A stretch of DNA of 64,000 bases from Botrytis cinerea B05.10. Lineage: Eukaryota; Ascomycota; Leotiomycetes; Helotiales; Sclerotiniaceae. This document shows positions 1 to 11,473 of this stretch, piece after piece. A model generated the notes under the pieces. It saw only the letters and a list, made by a program, of their open reading frames with translations. It searched no databases and was not told where the DNA came from. Numbering within the stretch: the stretch's first letter is position 1; each line of letters begins with the position of its first letter. The stretch lies in NCBI RefSeq assembly GCF_000143535.2, contig NC_037325.1:930001-994000 (forward strand), in the 5' to 3' direction. The position numbers and the translations under genes are program-made.

Positions 1-314
1 TTATACAGGATGCGCATGCTAACTTGTGAAAAGTGCGCTGGTGTAAATCCATCGAATGCAAGATTGTAGTCCGCCCACATCTCTTGATCGTAGTATTTCT
101 GACGTTGGTATTCATAAGCCTTGTATTTGACAAAATCTCTGATCTCTTTCGCATTTGCACTTTGTATGTCAATGGGGTGGTCTGTCCATCTCCGTGATAA
201 CTCCTCATATTCTTCAGTTGCAATGACTGATGCCATTTTCGATCCAGCACTTGAAGCAGGATTTTCAGGGACATATCTTTCCGTCTGGGGGGATTCTGGG
301 AAAACTCCTGCCAT
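1..314 (-). CDS. 5' part of an uncharacterised protein, cut by the window edge
   Basis: The minus strand is open from an ATG at 314-312 to the window edge, giving 104 codons without a stop. The start is the first in-frame ATG; no other ATG is found in the upstream 60 bases in this frame. The product begins MAGVFPESPQTERYVPENPA and is hydrophilic and rich in Tyr, Glu and Arg, with a charged helical-looking stretch (RDFVKYKAYEYQRQKYYDQE) at about residues 65-85. There is no signal peptide or membrane segment. I do not recognise the family. The composition and codon use look coding, but the rest of the gene lies outside the window, so length and introns are unknown. Confidence 0.6.
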   Translation of the reverse strand, partial: MAGVFPESPQTERYVPENPASSAGSKMASVIATEEYEELSRRWTDHPIDIQSANAKEIRDFVKYKAYEYQRQKYYDQEMWADYNLAFDGFTPAHFSQVSMRILY

Positions 315-1385
315 TTTGTGGATAGCAGGCGGGTGATGATGAGGTAGGTCGATGGTATGAGTGTAGTTGGGATACAACTTCGCGAAAAGTTTGCGAAGTT
401 ATATTGTGTATGATGTTGCTGAGCTCGAGCTGGTGCTACTGGTTTCTACTTCTTCAATACACGTTGCAAAGAAGAGTCGAATGTAGACTAAAGTTAGTGT
501 GAGAGTCGTCGCCACGTTGCCGACTTCTCTCGATGGTGCAGGTATCAAACCACGTTGGATTAATACTTGCGTAAGAACTGCCGCCACGTTGCCGTCGGTT
601 CTTATTCACACAAGGGCAGGTATCAAACCACGATGGATTGATACAAGAGCTTGTGTCTCTTCAAAGAAATACCAACCTTAGTCACAAACACACGTTGCGC
701 TTGAAATTAAGGTGCCAGGCTCCTGATCTGTGATATCACTGATCAGTGTTGGTATCACCATGGGGATGGTGAAGTCAATATAGTACTATGGTTCACACTG
801 TTGTAATATTGCTTAGGGTTCTAAAAGCTAGGACTACGAAACGTATTGCTGTAGTGCCGAAAGGCGCTAGCGCAAGCGCTAGCACGGTCACATGATCCCT
901 ATCCCGACAATATGTGTATATATATATATTGAGGGTTTGTATTGAGGGTTTGTAATGTTGAATAGGGGGGAGGGGGGTTTCTTTTGTCTATTTGATTTGA
1001 TTGATTTATTGTTGATGATAATGGATGTTGTTAACGTTGTGAGGGATTATTGGTGTTGGTGTTGATAGTGATGATGATGATGATGTGTAGATAGAGATGA
1101 TTTTGTTTATTCTGTTCATGGGTGTTATCTACCAACCAATATTCTCTCTCTCTCTCTGTCGAGACTTTTTCTCGACTTTTATTTATTTATTCGGGGTTTG
1201 GATGGATTGAGATTGTGATTGTGATTGTAATTAACTCATCCCTCCCATTGAACTTGTGATTCAAAAATCAATTCCATTTCACAATCATCCACATACATTA
1301 CTCCACTCTCACAAATACCCCACTTTTCATTTTAAAATATATTTTCAAAAACCCCACACCTCTCAACAATAACAACAAATCATCA
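315..1385. other. Intergenic region with short repeats and a palindrome
   Basis: No convincing gene was found. It is the 5' side of the left-edge gene. It holds two imperfect direct copies of a ~75-bp unit (see the repeat at 511-632), an 8-bp perfect inverted repeat with a 2-base spacer at 866-883 (GCTAGCGC-AA-GCGCTAGC), a TA dinucleotide tract near 917-928 and AT/GT-rich sequence leading to the tRNA. Confidence 0.5.
511..632. repeat. Imperfect tandem repeat, two copies of ~72-78 bp
   Basis: GCCACGTTGCCG occurs at 511 and again at 583, and GGTATCAAACCACG followed by TTGGATTAATAC/ATGGATTGATAC occurs at 541 and 619. The order is the same in both copies, so this is a diverged local duplication. 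No function is evident. Confidence 0.55.
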
Positions 1386-1494
1386 GCGTTTGTGGTTTAG
1401 TGGTAAAATCCATCGTTGCCATCTATCTCTTCTTGATTCAAGAAGAGTGAGAAACAACTTCGATGGGCCCCGGGTTCGATTCCCGGCGAACGCA
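1386..1494 (+). tRNA. tRNA-Gly (anticodon GCC) with a 38-nt intron
   Basis: The acceptor stem GCGTTTG (1386-1392) pairs perfectly with CGAACGC (1487-1493), with discriminator A at 1494. The D arm contains GTTTAGTGGTAAAA (A-box-like). The anticodon stem CATCG (1411-1415) pairs with CGATG (1461-1465), and the loop TTGCCA(T) puts anticodon GCC at 1418-1420. The T arm CCGGG-TTCGATT-CCCGG (1470-1486) is perfect and carries the B box. A 38-nt intron (about 1422-1459) lies one base 3' of the anticodon, the canonical position for nuclear tRNA introns removed by the tRNA splicing endonuclease. The intron contains a perfect 10-bp hairpin (1427-1436 with 1438-1447). Confidence 0.95.
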
Positions 1495-4400
1495 TTCATT
1501 TTGTTTTTTGAGGAGTTTGAGGGGGAAAGGGAAGGGAAGGGAAGGGAAGGGGAGGAGAGGAATGGATAGGTTTATCGTTTTTAGTATCCAAGCTCTTTTT
1601 CTTTCTCCTTTTTCCTTTTTGAATGTAGGGTTGGTTCATTTTACTTAGTTGATTTTATGTTGAAACTTCGATCGTGTTTATTTATGGTGTGATTATCATG
1701 ATTGTGATCGAGCGGAGAATTGGGGGAGGAAGGAAGGAGGGGGCAGTAGATGAAGGGGGAGGAGATTAGTAAGCGGAAGGTATGTTAGTAAGTAAACAAG
1801 TAGTGCGATGGTGTGGTGTGGAGAGGAGAGGAGAGGAGAGATTGATTGAAAATGATTGTTTGTGAACCGGAGAAGGAAAGAAAAAAATTAGGGGAAGAGG
1901 TGGAGGTGGAGAAATTTCTGGTGTGTGTGGTCGGCTGATGGTGCGTGTTTAACGGGAGAAGATACTTGTGTAGTTTGGGGATGGGAGTACTGAGGGATGA
2001 GTGGAGGATGTAGTTTGTTTGTTTGCTTGAAGTGAGAAGGAAAAAGCATGGATCAGAGTTTGAAGAGAGAGCGAGTGAGAGATAATTAGAAAGATGAATG
2101 AATGTCGAATGTATGTATAAATCATAAGATCAGAAATTCTAGGAGAATTACATGATGTGATTCCGTACTTTATGGGTTTTTAATTTGGTGGGTGAGTGAT
2201 GTGTATGTATGTATGTATGTATGTATGTATGTATATATGTTTTAACTTCTTCTTTTGGCTGTGTAAATAGTGGGATGTGTTTCTGTAGGTTTGTATAGGG
2301 GAATTGCGTGGGGTGGAGGACCTGGAAATTGGAGGAGACTTGGACGTTGGAATGAGTATGAGTATAGGATGCAAACGTCTCAGGGAATGGGGGTATGTGT
2401 GGCTGGGGAGGTTGTACTGTGTATTGTGGTTTTTAAGGATTAGAGAAGGAGGCTTGCATGAGGAGATTTAGATGTGATATAGATAGAGTTTTTCATGATT
2501 GATTTAGAGTCATAGGTGGGAGGGCAAAAGTGGGAGGGGAATCAGGCGAAATCAAACGAAAAATAGTGTAAGGCGGCACACACTCTGGGAATAATGGGCA
2601 TGGGATGATCGTGGATTTGGGGTGAGAGGATTGAGGAGTAGTTGAGTACAAGGGGAGGTTAAAGTTTGGTTTGATACCCGAGTTTGGTGGATTCTTTCTT
2701 GGGGTGGGATAGGGGTTGGAGATTGAGGACGTGTAATAGGGATGTTTGAGATGGTGGTGGGATATGTGACCAGGGGGATCTGGTATGGGAGGGAAGAGTA
2801 GGTGCTGGTGGAAGGACAGAGAGGAAGGAATGGAAAGTAAGTTCTACGAGTTTGTAGTAAGATCGATTAGAAGGGGTGAATCCAGATTAGTGTTCGATAA
2901 GATAGATCTTTCTAATGTTTATCTCCGAGATACGTAGATGAATACATGCAAGATCGAGAATGGCGTGATAGGACATGTACTGGAAGCATGGGTTCCGTAT
3001 CCAATTGTTATTCGAGAGAGAGCTAATCCAACTCCTGACTAACTCTTTCCTCCTTATCCGAAAACCTTATCTCGTTAAAACTGTTCTTATTTCTTTCTTC
3101 TCTGGGCCGATCAGGTCAATGATCAATAATCGATGGTAGATCCATCAGGATCCAGAAAAGAAGATTTGATAGTCTCATTCAGTTGATGTGATAGAAACTT
3201 AAGGAGGTATGAATCTACTCGTAAGCTGACACATCAAGGACATGAGAAGAAACTAGGAAGTTCTTTCTCAAACCGTCTAATCAGATTTGTAAGTCAGAAA
3301 TTAGGTAAATTACTCGATGGGAATGATGTTCGCTAGCTTGTGAAAGCGTAAGATTAAATCTGTTGCGAGAAAAATCCATTAGGCTTATACAATAGGATTT
3401 TAAGTTACGGATTTTGTGGAATATATTTCATCGAAATTGCGTTGCTACTAGACTGGATAAAGTTTGTAGATCTAGAGATTCGGATTTGTGATGGTAATAA
3501 ATCAGTATATGCGGTGCTTGAAGAATATGAATGGAGGGTTTAGTGCATAGGTGCTGATAGATTAGTGCTTTGTTAAGGTGTTGAAGTAGTGAATGGATGA
3601 TTAGATATCTGTCAATAAGTTGCTAGAATCTCGTTATAGTTAGTAGATGTTAGATGTGCAACAATCCTTTTCAGGAGTTCTCTAGACCTTTTGGAAGTTT
3701 GAAGATTAGTAAGTAGAAGATTACGGATGATTCTGGGGTGGTCGATTGATAGAATCCTTGGAGAATGAGAGATTGACTTTCTTTGATTTGTCTACTTGGT
3801 AAAATTCTCAGGGCTCTAGCTTGATTATTGATATATGTTAGCTTATTTTAAGGTTTATGATTAAATGTCATTTAGGGGAGATGCCGGTGAGGCCAGGATG
3901 AAGTCGGTTATTATTTGGGTTCAATCAAAAAGTGTTTCCCGATTGTAAACCGTGAAAAGGAAGTGAGTGCCATGATCACAAGCTAGATAACTATCCGGAT
4001 AAGTTATCGAGACAAAATAAGCAATTGAATACTATTGGGATAGTGCTAGTACTTCTGAGGTCGTGGTTTGTAATGGGAATCGTGGATATGTATCAGAAGA
4101 GCATGATGAGGAGTGCGATCGGTTTGATATCAAAAAGATGGAGTTAGAAAACGGAGATAAACATGTTGATTGGTCAGTTCAAGCTAGTGTGAGTATCTCT
4201 AGAAAATCCCAAGGTTAGTCTCGTGTGAAAGGAAGAGAAAAAGTTAGTGAATGAGAATCTAAAACGCAGGGAAAGTTGAATGTAGGGAATGATTGGTAAT
4301 CTAGTAATGAATTAAAACTCCAGAATCATCATGAATTATCCTTGATTATTGCAAATCCATGTACTTTCCATCTAAAAAGGTATGCAAGTATAGTAAGTAA

Positions 4401-4809
4401 CTGGAATCTTACTAGTCTCGCCTAGTACATCCAGCCGAGTTCCGTGTTTGGAGCTCCTTGAGTCGGCTAACGAACCGAATCGCCACGATTCTAGAAGAAT
4501 CAATAATCATATCTGTGACAATAAGATAACTTCTAGCCATACTAGAATCAATAAGTTCAAATATTGATTTTGAATCAACTAGTACATTCAAATTGATTGG
4601 GCCTTTGACTCAAAGAATTCCATTTTGTTCATTCTGCTCATTTTGTTCATCAGGAAGATTCTCGTGTCCAGATCACCACGCTAGTATTCAGAGTGTATAA
4701 ATATCCCTCATTTCCTCCCATATCTCCTCCTTTTCTTTTTACCATCTACTTCATCATCTACTTCATTATCTGTATAACTATTTATCTCATATATCTCTTC
4801 TCATTTATT
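1495..4809. other. Gene-poor intergenic DNA with microsatellites
   Basis: No supported gene was found in either strand. Reading frames are short, lack usable starts or run through low-complexity DNA. A tetranucleotide microsatellite (TATG)n lies at about 2203-2233, and GGGAAGGGAA-type purine runs occur at 1525-1560 and 1825-1842. The rest is AT-rich sequence without recognisable elements. Confidence 0.5.
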
Positions 4810-5036
4810 CTACCATCTATCCTACCATCTATCCTACCATCTATCCTACCATCTATCCTACCATCTATCCTACCATCTATCCTACCATCTATCCTACCAT
4901 CTATCCTACCATCTATCCTACCATCTATCCTACCATCTATCCTACCATCTATCCTACCATCTATCCTACCATCTATCCTACCATCTATCCTACCATCTAT
5001 CCTACCATCTATCCTACCATCTATCCTACCATCTAT
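4810..5036. repeat. 12-bp minisatellite, about 19 near-identical copies
   Basis: The unit CCTACCATCTAT is repeated head to tail with almost no variation, followed by degenerate CATCTATC units to about 5065. As 12 is a multiple of three and the unit has no stop in two of the frames, it creates long artificial reading frames on both strands (ILPS repeats on +, DGRI repeats on -). I regard these frames as by-products of the repeat and not genes. Confidence 0.9.
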
Positions 5037-7795
5037 CTCAACATCTATCACCATCTATCTCAACATCTCTTGCCATTTATCAACAGGACACCTCTCCCAG
5101 TAGAGATCCTCTTACACGCCTGGAGAAACGGGGAGAAGCGGCAAGTGTCTTAAAGCCCCTCAACAATTTTGTTTTGCTTTTTTCATCTGTTTTCTCATAT
5201 TTTTTCAATCTTTAACAAAGGTAATATATCGCGAACAGAAAGATGACGATTTGACATTGAGCTTGAACTCTACGGAATAGACAGAGATGGGATGGTGTAT
5301 GGAGTTAGCTTAGCATAGTTGAAATTCAATGAGATGATTATAAATGCGCTTGACTTTTATCTTATTTTGGTACATGGTAATCATGATAATGTGAGAAAAA
5401 AAATCAAATGACGTTTCGATTGATTACAATATCTAACGCTACTCAACCTAGAGTTGACGAGTAACTTTTGCGTCGTTTGTAAATCTTACCTAATCAACAT
5501 CCATAGACATTGAACAACGCTCAAATAGAGTCAAGTACAGGCAATGACAAGCTTAAGAGTGAAATTCTCATGCCGAAAACCTACGATATCATGCATACAC
5601 GTAAAGGCCCCAATCTTCCATATCAATTAATCTATCTCAAATAAAGTGTCATCTATTCTGATTCTGATTTTCGTGTATCGAACAACAGTGTATTATCCTT
5701 CAATTCACATCTACCTCTTCGTCAAACAATGAGACTCAAAAGTGCCCGCTGCGGATATTACCAACCTGGAGGAGACCCTGCTTCTTCAACACCGATGGTG
5801 GATGTAATATCGCCCAACACAATCCCCAAAAGACCAAACATAGAGCTCGATGTATTTGGATCATCTCGTTTATGAAGGGTAGCTGGAGGACTAGTATTTT
5901 CAGCTCGACGGTGATTCGCATATCCTCTCTTCGCGATTCCTTCAACTTTAGACCTTTGAAAATTCTCCTCGTATGCTCCTATAATTACTCCTATAAAAGT
6001 TGGCGTCTTTCCATTCCAATCCCTATATTATGGCAATGATAGCCATGGTCGTTATTGTGAGTTTCTCTATCTGCGTAAAGAGTAGCAGGAGAGCTTGGGT
6101 TATCTACCAGACTATCCCAATTGTCGCTCTCTTGTTGGCGTTGAACGATAATTCGGGCCCCTTGCGGATGGGTGAACCATCACACACATCGATGCCAACT
6201 GGGCCAGAGGCAGCTGAGGTGGAATTGGCGGGAGCGTCAGATGTGGTCGTAGGTGCGACATCGCGAATATGGATCGTGCTTGTATTATCAGATGCTACGG
6301 TATTCTACGATACAGAGACTGTCAACATGTACTTCCGCTACTATGCTTGGATCATATTCAAAGAATGGAAGAGAAAAAGGAAACCAACCAAAATAGGATG
6401 ATATCCTTCTGCCTGCAAAACCGCCAGTCCTAGGGAAACTATAATGGCATTTGGACGCATGTTGTAAGATGTGAGTGACTCTGCATCACTACGCAAGAAA
6501 CAAATTGTCATTAAACTCTCAAGCTCATCATCCTGTATCATCTGTTCCCTCCTTCCTTGTACGAAGAAGGCGCAGCTGAGCCTCAATACTTTGTTAAGCA
6601 AGGATTCCGCAGAGTACTTGCAGCCTATGCAGGCTCTCGAAAAATGATTACAAGAACATAAGATATAGCAAACCTCAATGTTTCTTAATAATGTTATAGA
6701 ATAGTAAAAGGCATCACGCAATAGATCATAGGATTAAGTCATGTCCCGGGAATGAATATCAGTGCTGTGAAGTGTACATATGATATGCATGAATGCGAGT
6801 GTGAAAGCGAAGAGAAAATCAGTAAATGCACACCGAACTATCTTCGTAACTGATGAGGAAAATATTGAACGCCTGACTTGAACGCACATCTTACAACAAT
6901 AAGTGAAGCAAGCCATACCATTGATTTAGGGAAAAATAGCACGTCTGATGGCGGTATAAAAGCGTCCATCTTTAAATCAATTCCTAAATTTTCCTCCATT
7001 TCCTGCTACAGACTGGTGGACGGCCTAACATAATTGTGCAACAGACAATAGTATTTCACGTACCTCTTATCGAAGTCTTACGAGTGCTACATATAATCTT
7101 CGCGATACAACAAATTCATGGCCGAAACAAATTTACTATAACCAAGGACTCACCCACACATGACATCTTGAATTCCCATGAATTCCCATGAATTCCCATA
7201 GATTTCAAGAAGTCAGATCGACGTTCATAGCCAGCGAAAGAAAGAAAACATGCAAGAAACCGAAAAGATACCACCTTTAGAAAATATAAATGAAACAAAC
7301 AATCACTAATTTATTGAGTATGAGACTTCACACATCCGATGTCAATTTGATTGACAATTTCATAGTTAAAGTTGTGCATTCCTTACATCGGTTGGTTGAT
7401 ATCATTATTTGATGACTGGAGCACACTTTGATACTATACCAGGATGCCGTTTGTGAGAAACCCCTCCAGAATATTACATCGATTACGGCATGCATGGCAA
7501 TTTACCGAAACAACTCAATGTTGTTATATTAGCAATATTAACATTAACAGCAATGTCCCCGCTCAGATCATTCATTGATCAAATTCGACAATGCATATAA
7601 TGTGCAGGCGATTTGACTCGGGTTCCATTAAGACCACATGGAGAAGATCCTGACATGATTTGGATCAAAACACCTCAAGTTCATACTTGTCGAAATGGGG
7701 AACGAACCCGTAGTTGGTATACGAAAAGAGGTGGGATGTTCGGGTACATGTTAGGAGGTGGGGCTCGAATGAAGTCGATTACGTTTGACATCATC
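5037..7795. other. Intergenic region with unassigned short reading frames
   Basis: No gene could be supported. A frame at 6030-6401 (+) starts with a hydrophobic segment, and one at 6341-6721 (-) is open for 126 codons. They overlap antisense, and neither resembles a family I know. A minus-strand stretch at about 6096-6316 is Thr/Ser/Ala-rich and open, preceded by an acceptor-like TCGTAG, so a small spliced gene is possible. ATGAATTCCC is repeated three times at about 7170-7200. Confidence 0.35.
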
Positions 7796-9185
7796 TCAGC
7801 TATACTTTGAGAAGACGAGTGAGGCATTCGTGCCACCAAAGCCAAAACTATTAGATACCGAAACCTTGACATCTTTTTGTTGTGCTGAAAAAGGGACATA
7901 ATTACAATTCATGTTTTCATCTGGATTATGTAGGTTGAGTGTAGGTGGAAGTGTGTTCTAGAAAGCAGTCAGTAATTGTAAACCACATATGATATGGTAT
8001 TGTACCTCTTTCACAGCCAAGATTGAAAAAATGGCTTCCACTGCACCAGCAGCACCTAGCAAATGTCCAATGGCACCCTTGGTACTACTGACTGCAATTT
8101 GACTCGCGTTATCAAGCCCTTCCTCACCAAGCATCAATCTAGTAATGGCAGCATTTTCGGCAGCATCACCTAAAGGCGTACTTGTAGCATGAGCATTAAT
8201 GTAATCGACTTCTCGGGGTGAAATTCCAGCATTCTTGAGAGCTCTCTTCATCGCTAGGAATGCACCAGCTCCATCTTCTTTTGGAGCAGTAATATGATGT
8301 GCATCACCACTACAACCATATCCACGAATTTCGGCATATATTTCGGCTCCGCGAGCTTTAGCATGTTCCAACTCCTCCAAAACAACAACTCCAGCACCTT
8401 CTGCAATAACAAAGCCACATCTATCTCGATCGAAAGGACGTGAGGATGATTCTGGATTGTCATTATATTTGCGAGCAAGTGAACGAGCTTTAGCAAAGCC
8501 AGCAAAAGCCAAAGGATGTATGCAAGACTCAGAACCACCAGCGATCATAACATCTGCATCTCCAAAAGCGATAAATCGGGATGCATCGCCGATTGCATGT
8601 GCGCCAGTTGTGCAAGCGGTTGTGACTGCGTGATTCGGACCTTCAAATCCATATTTCATTGAGATATGACCTGCGGCGAGATTTATGAGGAGTTTCGGTA
8701 CGAAGAAAGGGGATACTGATTTGTAGCCCTATAAAAATCTCAATCAATATTTTCATTTTAAAAAGAAGATGTATTACCATTCGAGAGTAGTTGTTGCTAG
8801 CAGTATAAAGCTCGTCCAATCCCCCAATACCACTACCAAGGCAAACACCAGTAGATTCTTTATCCTCTTGTTTCTGTGGTCTCCATCCTGCATCCTGAAG
8901 TGCCATTTCTGTAGCTGCTATTGCATATTGTGTAAATTTGGCCATTCGGGAATCTTCCCCTTTCTCTAACCAATCTGAAGCTCGCCATGAATCTTTCGCA
9001 TCGCTACCAGATGGCACAAGACCAGCTATTGTGCTAGGAAGACTTTCTCGCTGTGAGATTTCGAAATAATTCGTGGGAAGTGACACTATACCGCAGTTTC
9101 CCGCAAGAAGACGACTCCATGTAGGTCGGATTCCTACGCCTAATGGTGTTATGGCTCCAAGGCCTGTTACTACAACGCGTCGCAT
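7796..9185 (-). CDS. cem1: 3-oxoacyl-[acyl-carrier-protein] synthase, mitochondrial type II FAS (CEM1-like)
   Basis: Exons on the minus strand are 9185-8778, 8728-8006 and 7957-7796, with introns of 49 and 48 nt in phase 0. The product is 430 aa, the usual length for KAS I/II enzymes. It performs the condensing step of mitochondrial fatty-acid synthesis, extending acyl-ACP with malonyl-ACP, the route that also supplies lipoate. The N-terminus [17 protein letters not shown], the nucleophile Cys175 in [12 protein letters not shown], His316 in [11 protein letters not shown], His358 in [12 protein letters not shown] and the C-terminal [11 protein letters not shown] are all present, so the enzyme should be active. 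The start at 9185 is the first ATG, directly before the family's conserved N-terminus. No separate presequence is seen; mitochondrial import is inferred from the family. Confidence 0.95.
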
Positions 9186-9432
9186 GGTTGAAGCATTATG
9201 ATGATATCGCGGGGATTGATTAAATTGAATGAAAGCCGATGCGGCCGCATTTATTAGTAAGCAACAAATATCCCAGACGTCGTTATAATTATACTGCACC
9301 TTGCCGTCTCCTGCATACTCTCAATCGACCATCCTGATATTCCATTTCTCAAAAGTGTGTTGCTTCAGTTATTTGTATTAGTTGACTTACGTACCAACCC
9401 ATAATTTCAAGATCTCTCTCCCCTAGTCAACC

Positions 9433-9573
9433 ATGATTTGGAACGACGTGATCTATGAACTCGACTTGGCAAGAGGGGATCCCAGGAAGTCGACGATTAG
9501 ATTTGGTGCATCCTTTATTACTGACCAAGATGCCAGTCAATATATTGTTCCCAAGGCTTATTATTGCCATTAA
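9433..9573 (+). other. Small open reading frame, 46 codons, doubtful
   Basis: An ATG-initiated frame (MIWNDVIYELDLARGDPRKS at the start) lies 247 bases upstream of, and divergent from, the synthase gene. Its composition looks like protein, but it has no recognisable motif and no supporting neighbours. It may be a chance frame or an exon fragment. Confidence 0.2.
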
Positions 9574-9921
9574 TTTCAAGGCATATTAACTTTAGCCTGC
9601 CGTATCTTCACAAGCTGGGTCCTCAAATCTCATTCGCACGCATTTGTAGCCTCAATGTATCATACTACAGATTCATGGACAAATGAGTGGATGATATTGC
9701 ATCGATGATTTTGTTTGGCATTGTGTTATTCTCATTTTCTTTCCGATCTACTGTGTATGTCATCTTCTAAGTGGAAGAAGACCAACTGAAAATAATGAGC
9801 ACGACGAAGTATCATGTCATTCCTTCCTCGAAACCATAGACTAGACTTATGAATTGTGGATGTTCTCATCCTAGTTTCTACCTTTTCCTCGAAACTCCTC
9901 AATTGCTTAAATTCAGTCACT

Positions 9922-10077
9922 ACGGCACGAAAATGCTCAATATCAAGGCGTCAGTGGCACTTTCCAGTATTACGAAGTAGGGATCACCCCAAGTAGCGAT
10001 TTCGTGATTCCCAAATTCCGGAGCTAAGTCGATGAAAGTCTTGCAAGATGGTGATGTGGCTTCAAAGGGGATGCCGT
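9922..10077 (+). pseudogene. Degenerate 5S-rRNA-like sequence
   Basis: The stretch contains CCGGAGCTAAG (10019-10029) followed about 20 bases later by GATGGTGATG (from 10048). This is the order and rough spacing of the internal A-box and C-box promoter elements of 5S genes. The ends ACGGCA (9922-9927) and TGCCGT (10072-10077) can pair like helix I, and a T tract follows directly. The span of 156 nt is longer than a ~120-nt 5S RNA, so if the call is right the copy is dead and carries an insertion. Dispersed 5S pseudogenes are common in filamentous ascomycetes. This was judged by eye only. Confidence 0.3.
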
Positions 10078-10843
10078 TTTTATGATCCTCCCAACAAGCA
10101 AAGGTGTGTACACGAGTGTATAAGAATCACAAATGACGATGTCTATTCTCATCTATCTGAACTACGTATAGAATTAAGCTTGTCTATTATAACCAATCAC
10201 CACAAAATAAATACACCTAAACAAGATACTAGTCCTATCAAGACTTAAATTCCATACCCCAGAAGTCTAACCATGAACTAGAGAGCTTACAATGACTAAT
10301 CGAAATACATTACCATTCCGGAGAGATTACATGAAAAAAATCACACAACAATTTTGAGAATTTGTCAGGAAATTTGAAATCTTTATATTTCAGTCACATA
10401 AAAATATATTGTCACATCACAATTCATCAAGTATGTCATCATTGAAGACAGCAGTGTTGGTAAATTTGTTTGATATTATGTTTCACACGAGCGCCATTCG
10501 GCCAAGCGAGTAGGAAAACCCCATCTTGATGGGGAAACCTAAACGACTCGTCTATGTGAGGAAATTCAAAAACATGCAATACAAATTCAAGATCTATAAA
10601 GATACAAGATCAATTAAACATTAATAAGCAAATACAAGATGTAAATGAAAATGTAAATGGCAATGTAAATGGCAATGTAAATATAAATGAAAATTAATCA
10701 AAGAAATAATTCAAAGAAATCAAAAAATCAAAAAATCAAAACGAACAAAACCAGCAAAACTATTCGAGACTATTGGGTCATCAAAGACGATGATGAGTCT
10801 GCTCAATAAGTATTTGCGGCTCGCTGGACAGCTGGATTCCCTA
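10078..10843. other. AT-rich 3' flank of the Q-rich gene
   Basis: AT-rich DNA without a supported gene. Short direct repeats GTAAATGGCAAT / GTAAATG at about 10640-10682 and poly-A-rich runs (AATCAAAAAATCAAAA, about 10722-10740) lie downstream of the minus-strand gene and probably include its 3' untranslated region. Confidence 0.4.
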
Positions 10844-11473
10844 TTAAGAGAACTCCGAGGCTCTTCGTACAAGTCCTTGAAAGAGAGCTTCTGCTGCAGG
10901 ATCATCGTAGGCTGGCTGGTTCGATGGTCTCGCTTGTTGTAGAATAATTTGATAGCGAGCTTCTGCTTGGAAGGGATTGTGGTTCGACTCCTGTTGCAAA
11001 TATTGATAGAGAGCTTCTGCTTGGGGATCATCGTAGGTTGGTTGTGGCGCAGCTGGATTCTCCAAATATTGCTGATGTTGAAGAAGAACTCTTTGATGAA
11101 TCTCATTGTAAGATACTCGGCGAGCGACGGGTTGTTGCGCAGCTGGATTCTCCAAATCTTGCTGATGTTGAAGAAGAACTCTTTGATGAATCTCATTGTA
11201 AGATACTCGGCGAGCGACGGGTTGTTGGGCAACTGGAGTCTCGGATTGTTGGGTAAATAGACCCAACAACCGTTGTTGATGTTGATTTAAAGCTTGGCCG
11301 CGATGCCAAACAGTTGGTTGCGCAGCCGCGGCTGTGGCTTGTTGTCCACGTTCTCTAAGTGGTGCTCGTGGGTGTGTATTGATGTGGTGCATGAGACGGA
11401 GGTGACCGTCGATGAGTTCGAGAACTCTCGCTTCCTGAGCGGTGAGGGGAGTGTTGTTAGAGTTGGAAGACAT
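10844..11473 (-). CDS. Uncharacterised Gln-rich protein with 30-residue tandem repeats
   Basis: A single-exon frame of 209 aa starts at the ATG at 11473-11471 (MSSNSNNTPLTAQEARVLEL). An in-frame CTG/other-codon extension upstream reads as low-complexity Gln/Asn/Thr and is probably 5' leader. The N-terminal ~55 residues could form an amphipathic helix (ARVLELIDGHLRLMHHI). Two almost identical 30-residue units built on PVARRVSYNEIHQRVLLQHQ follow, then three looser ~20-residue units with AEALYQ/AEARYQ/AEALFQ. There is no signal peptide, no membrane segment and no cysteine pattern. I do not recognise the family. The regular charged and Gln-rich repeats suggest a helical scaffold or a protein-binding role, which is inference. 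The repeat copies differ at very few bases, implying recent duplication. Confidence 0.65.
   Translation of the reverse strand: MSSNSNNTPLTAQEARVLELIDGHLRLMHHINTHPRAPLRERGQQATAAAAQPTVWHRGQALNQHQQRLLGLFTQQSETPVAQQPVARRVSYNEIHQRVLLQHQQDLENPAAQQPVARRVSYNEIHQRVLLQHQQYLENPAAPQPTYDDPQAEALYQYLQQESNHNPFQAEARYQIILQQARPSNQPAYDDPAAEALFQGLVRRASEFS
11047..11226 (-). repeat. Two tandem 90-bp copies inside the Q-rich gene
   Basis: Copies at 11047-11136 and 11137-11226 are nearly identical; the visible coding difference is Asp versus Tyr in the residues before LENPAA. The period of 90 bp keeps the frame. This pattern fits recent replication-slippage or unequal exchange. Confidence 0.9.

Noticed and set aside
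866..883. GC-rich 8-bp palindrome as a terminator or transposon end
   Set aside because: A single short inverted repeat without partner, target duplication or T tract; not enough to assign a function.
4693..5103. 136-codon frame with ILPS repeats as a gene (and its antisense DGRI frame)
   Set aside because: Both are by-products of a 12-bp minisatellite. The plus frame has no ATG ahead of the repeat, and flanking DNA shows no splice logic.
6000..6721. Overlapping antisense frames of 126-133 codons
   Set aside because: No family features and no splice support; the two overlap on opposite strands, and I could not choose between them.
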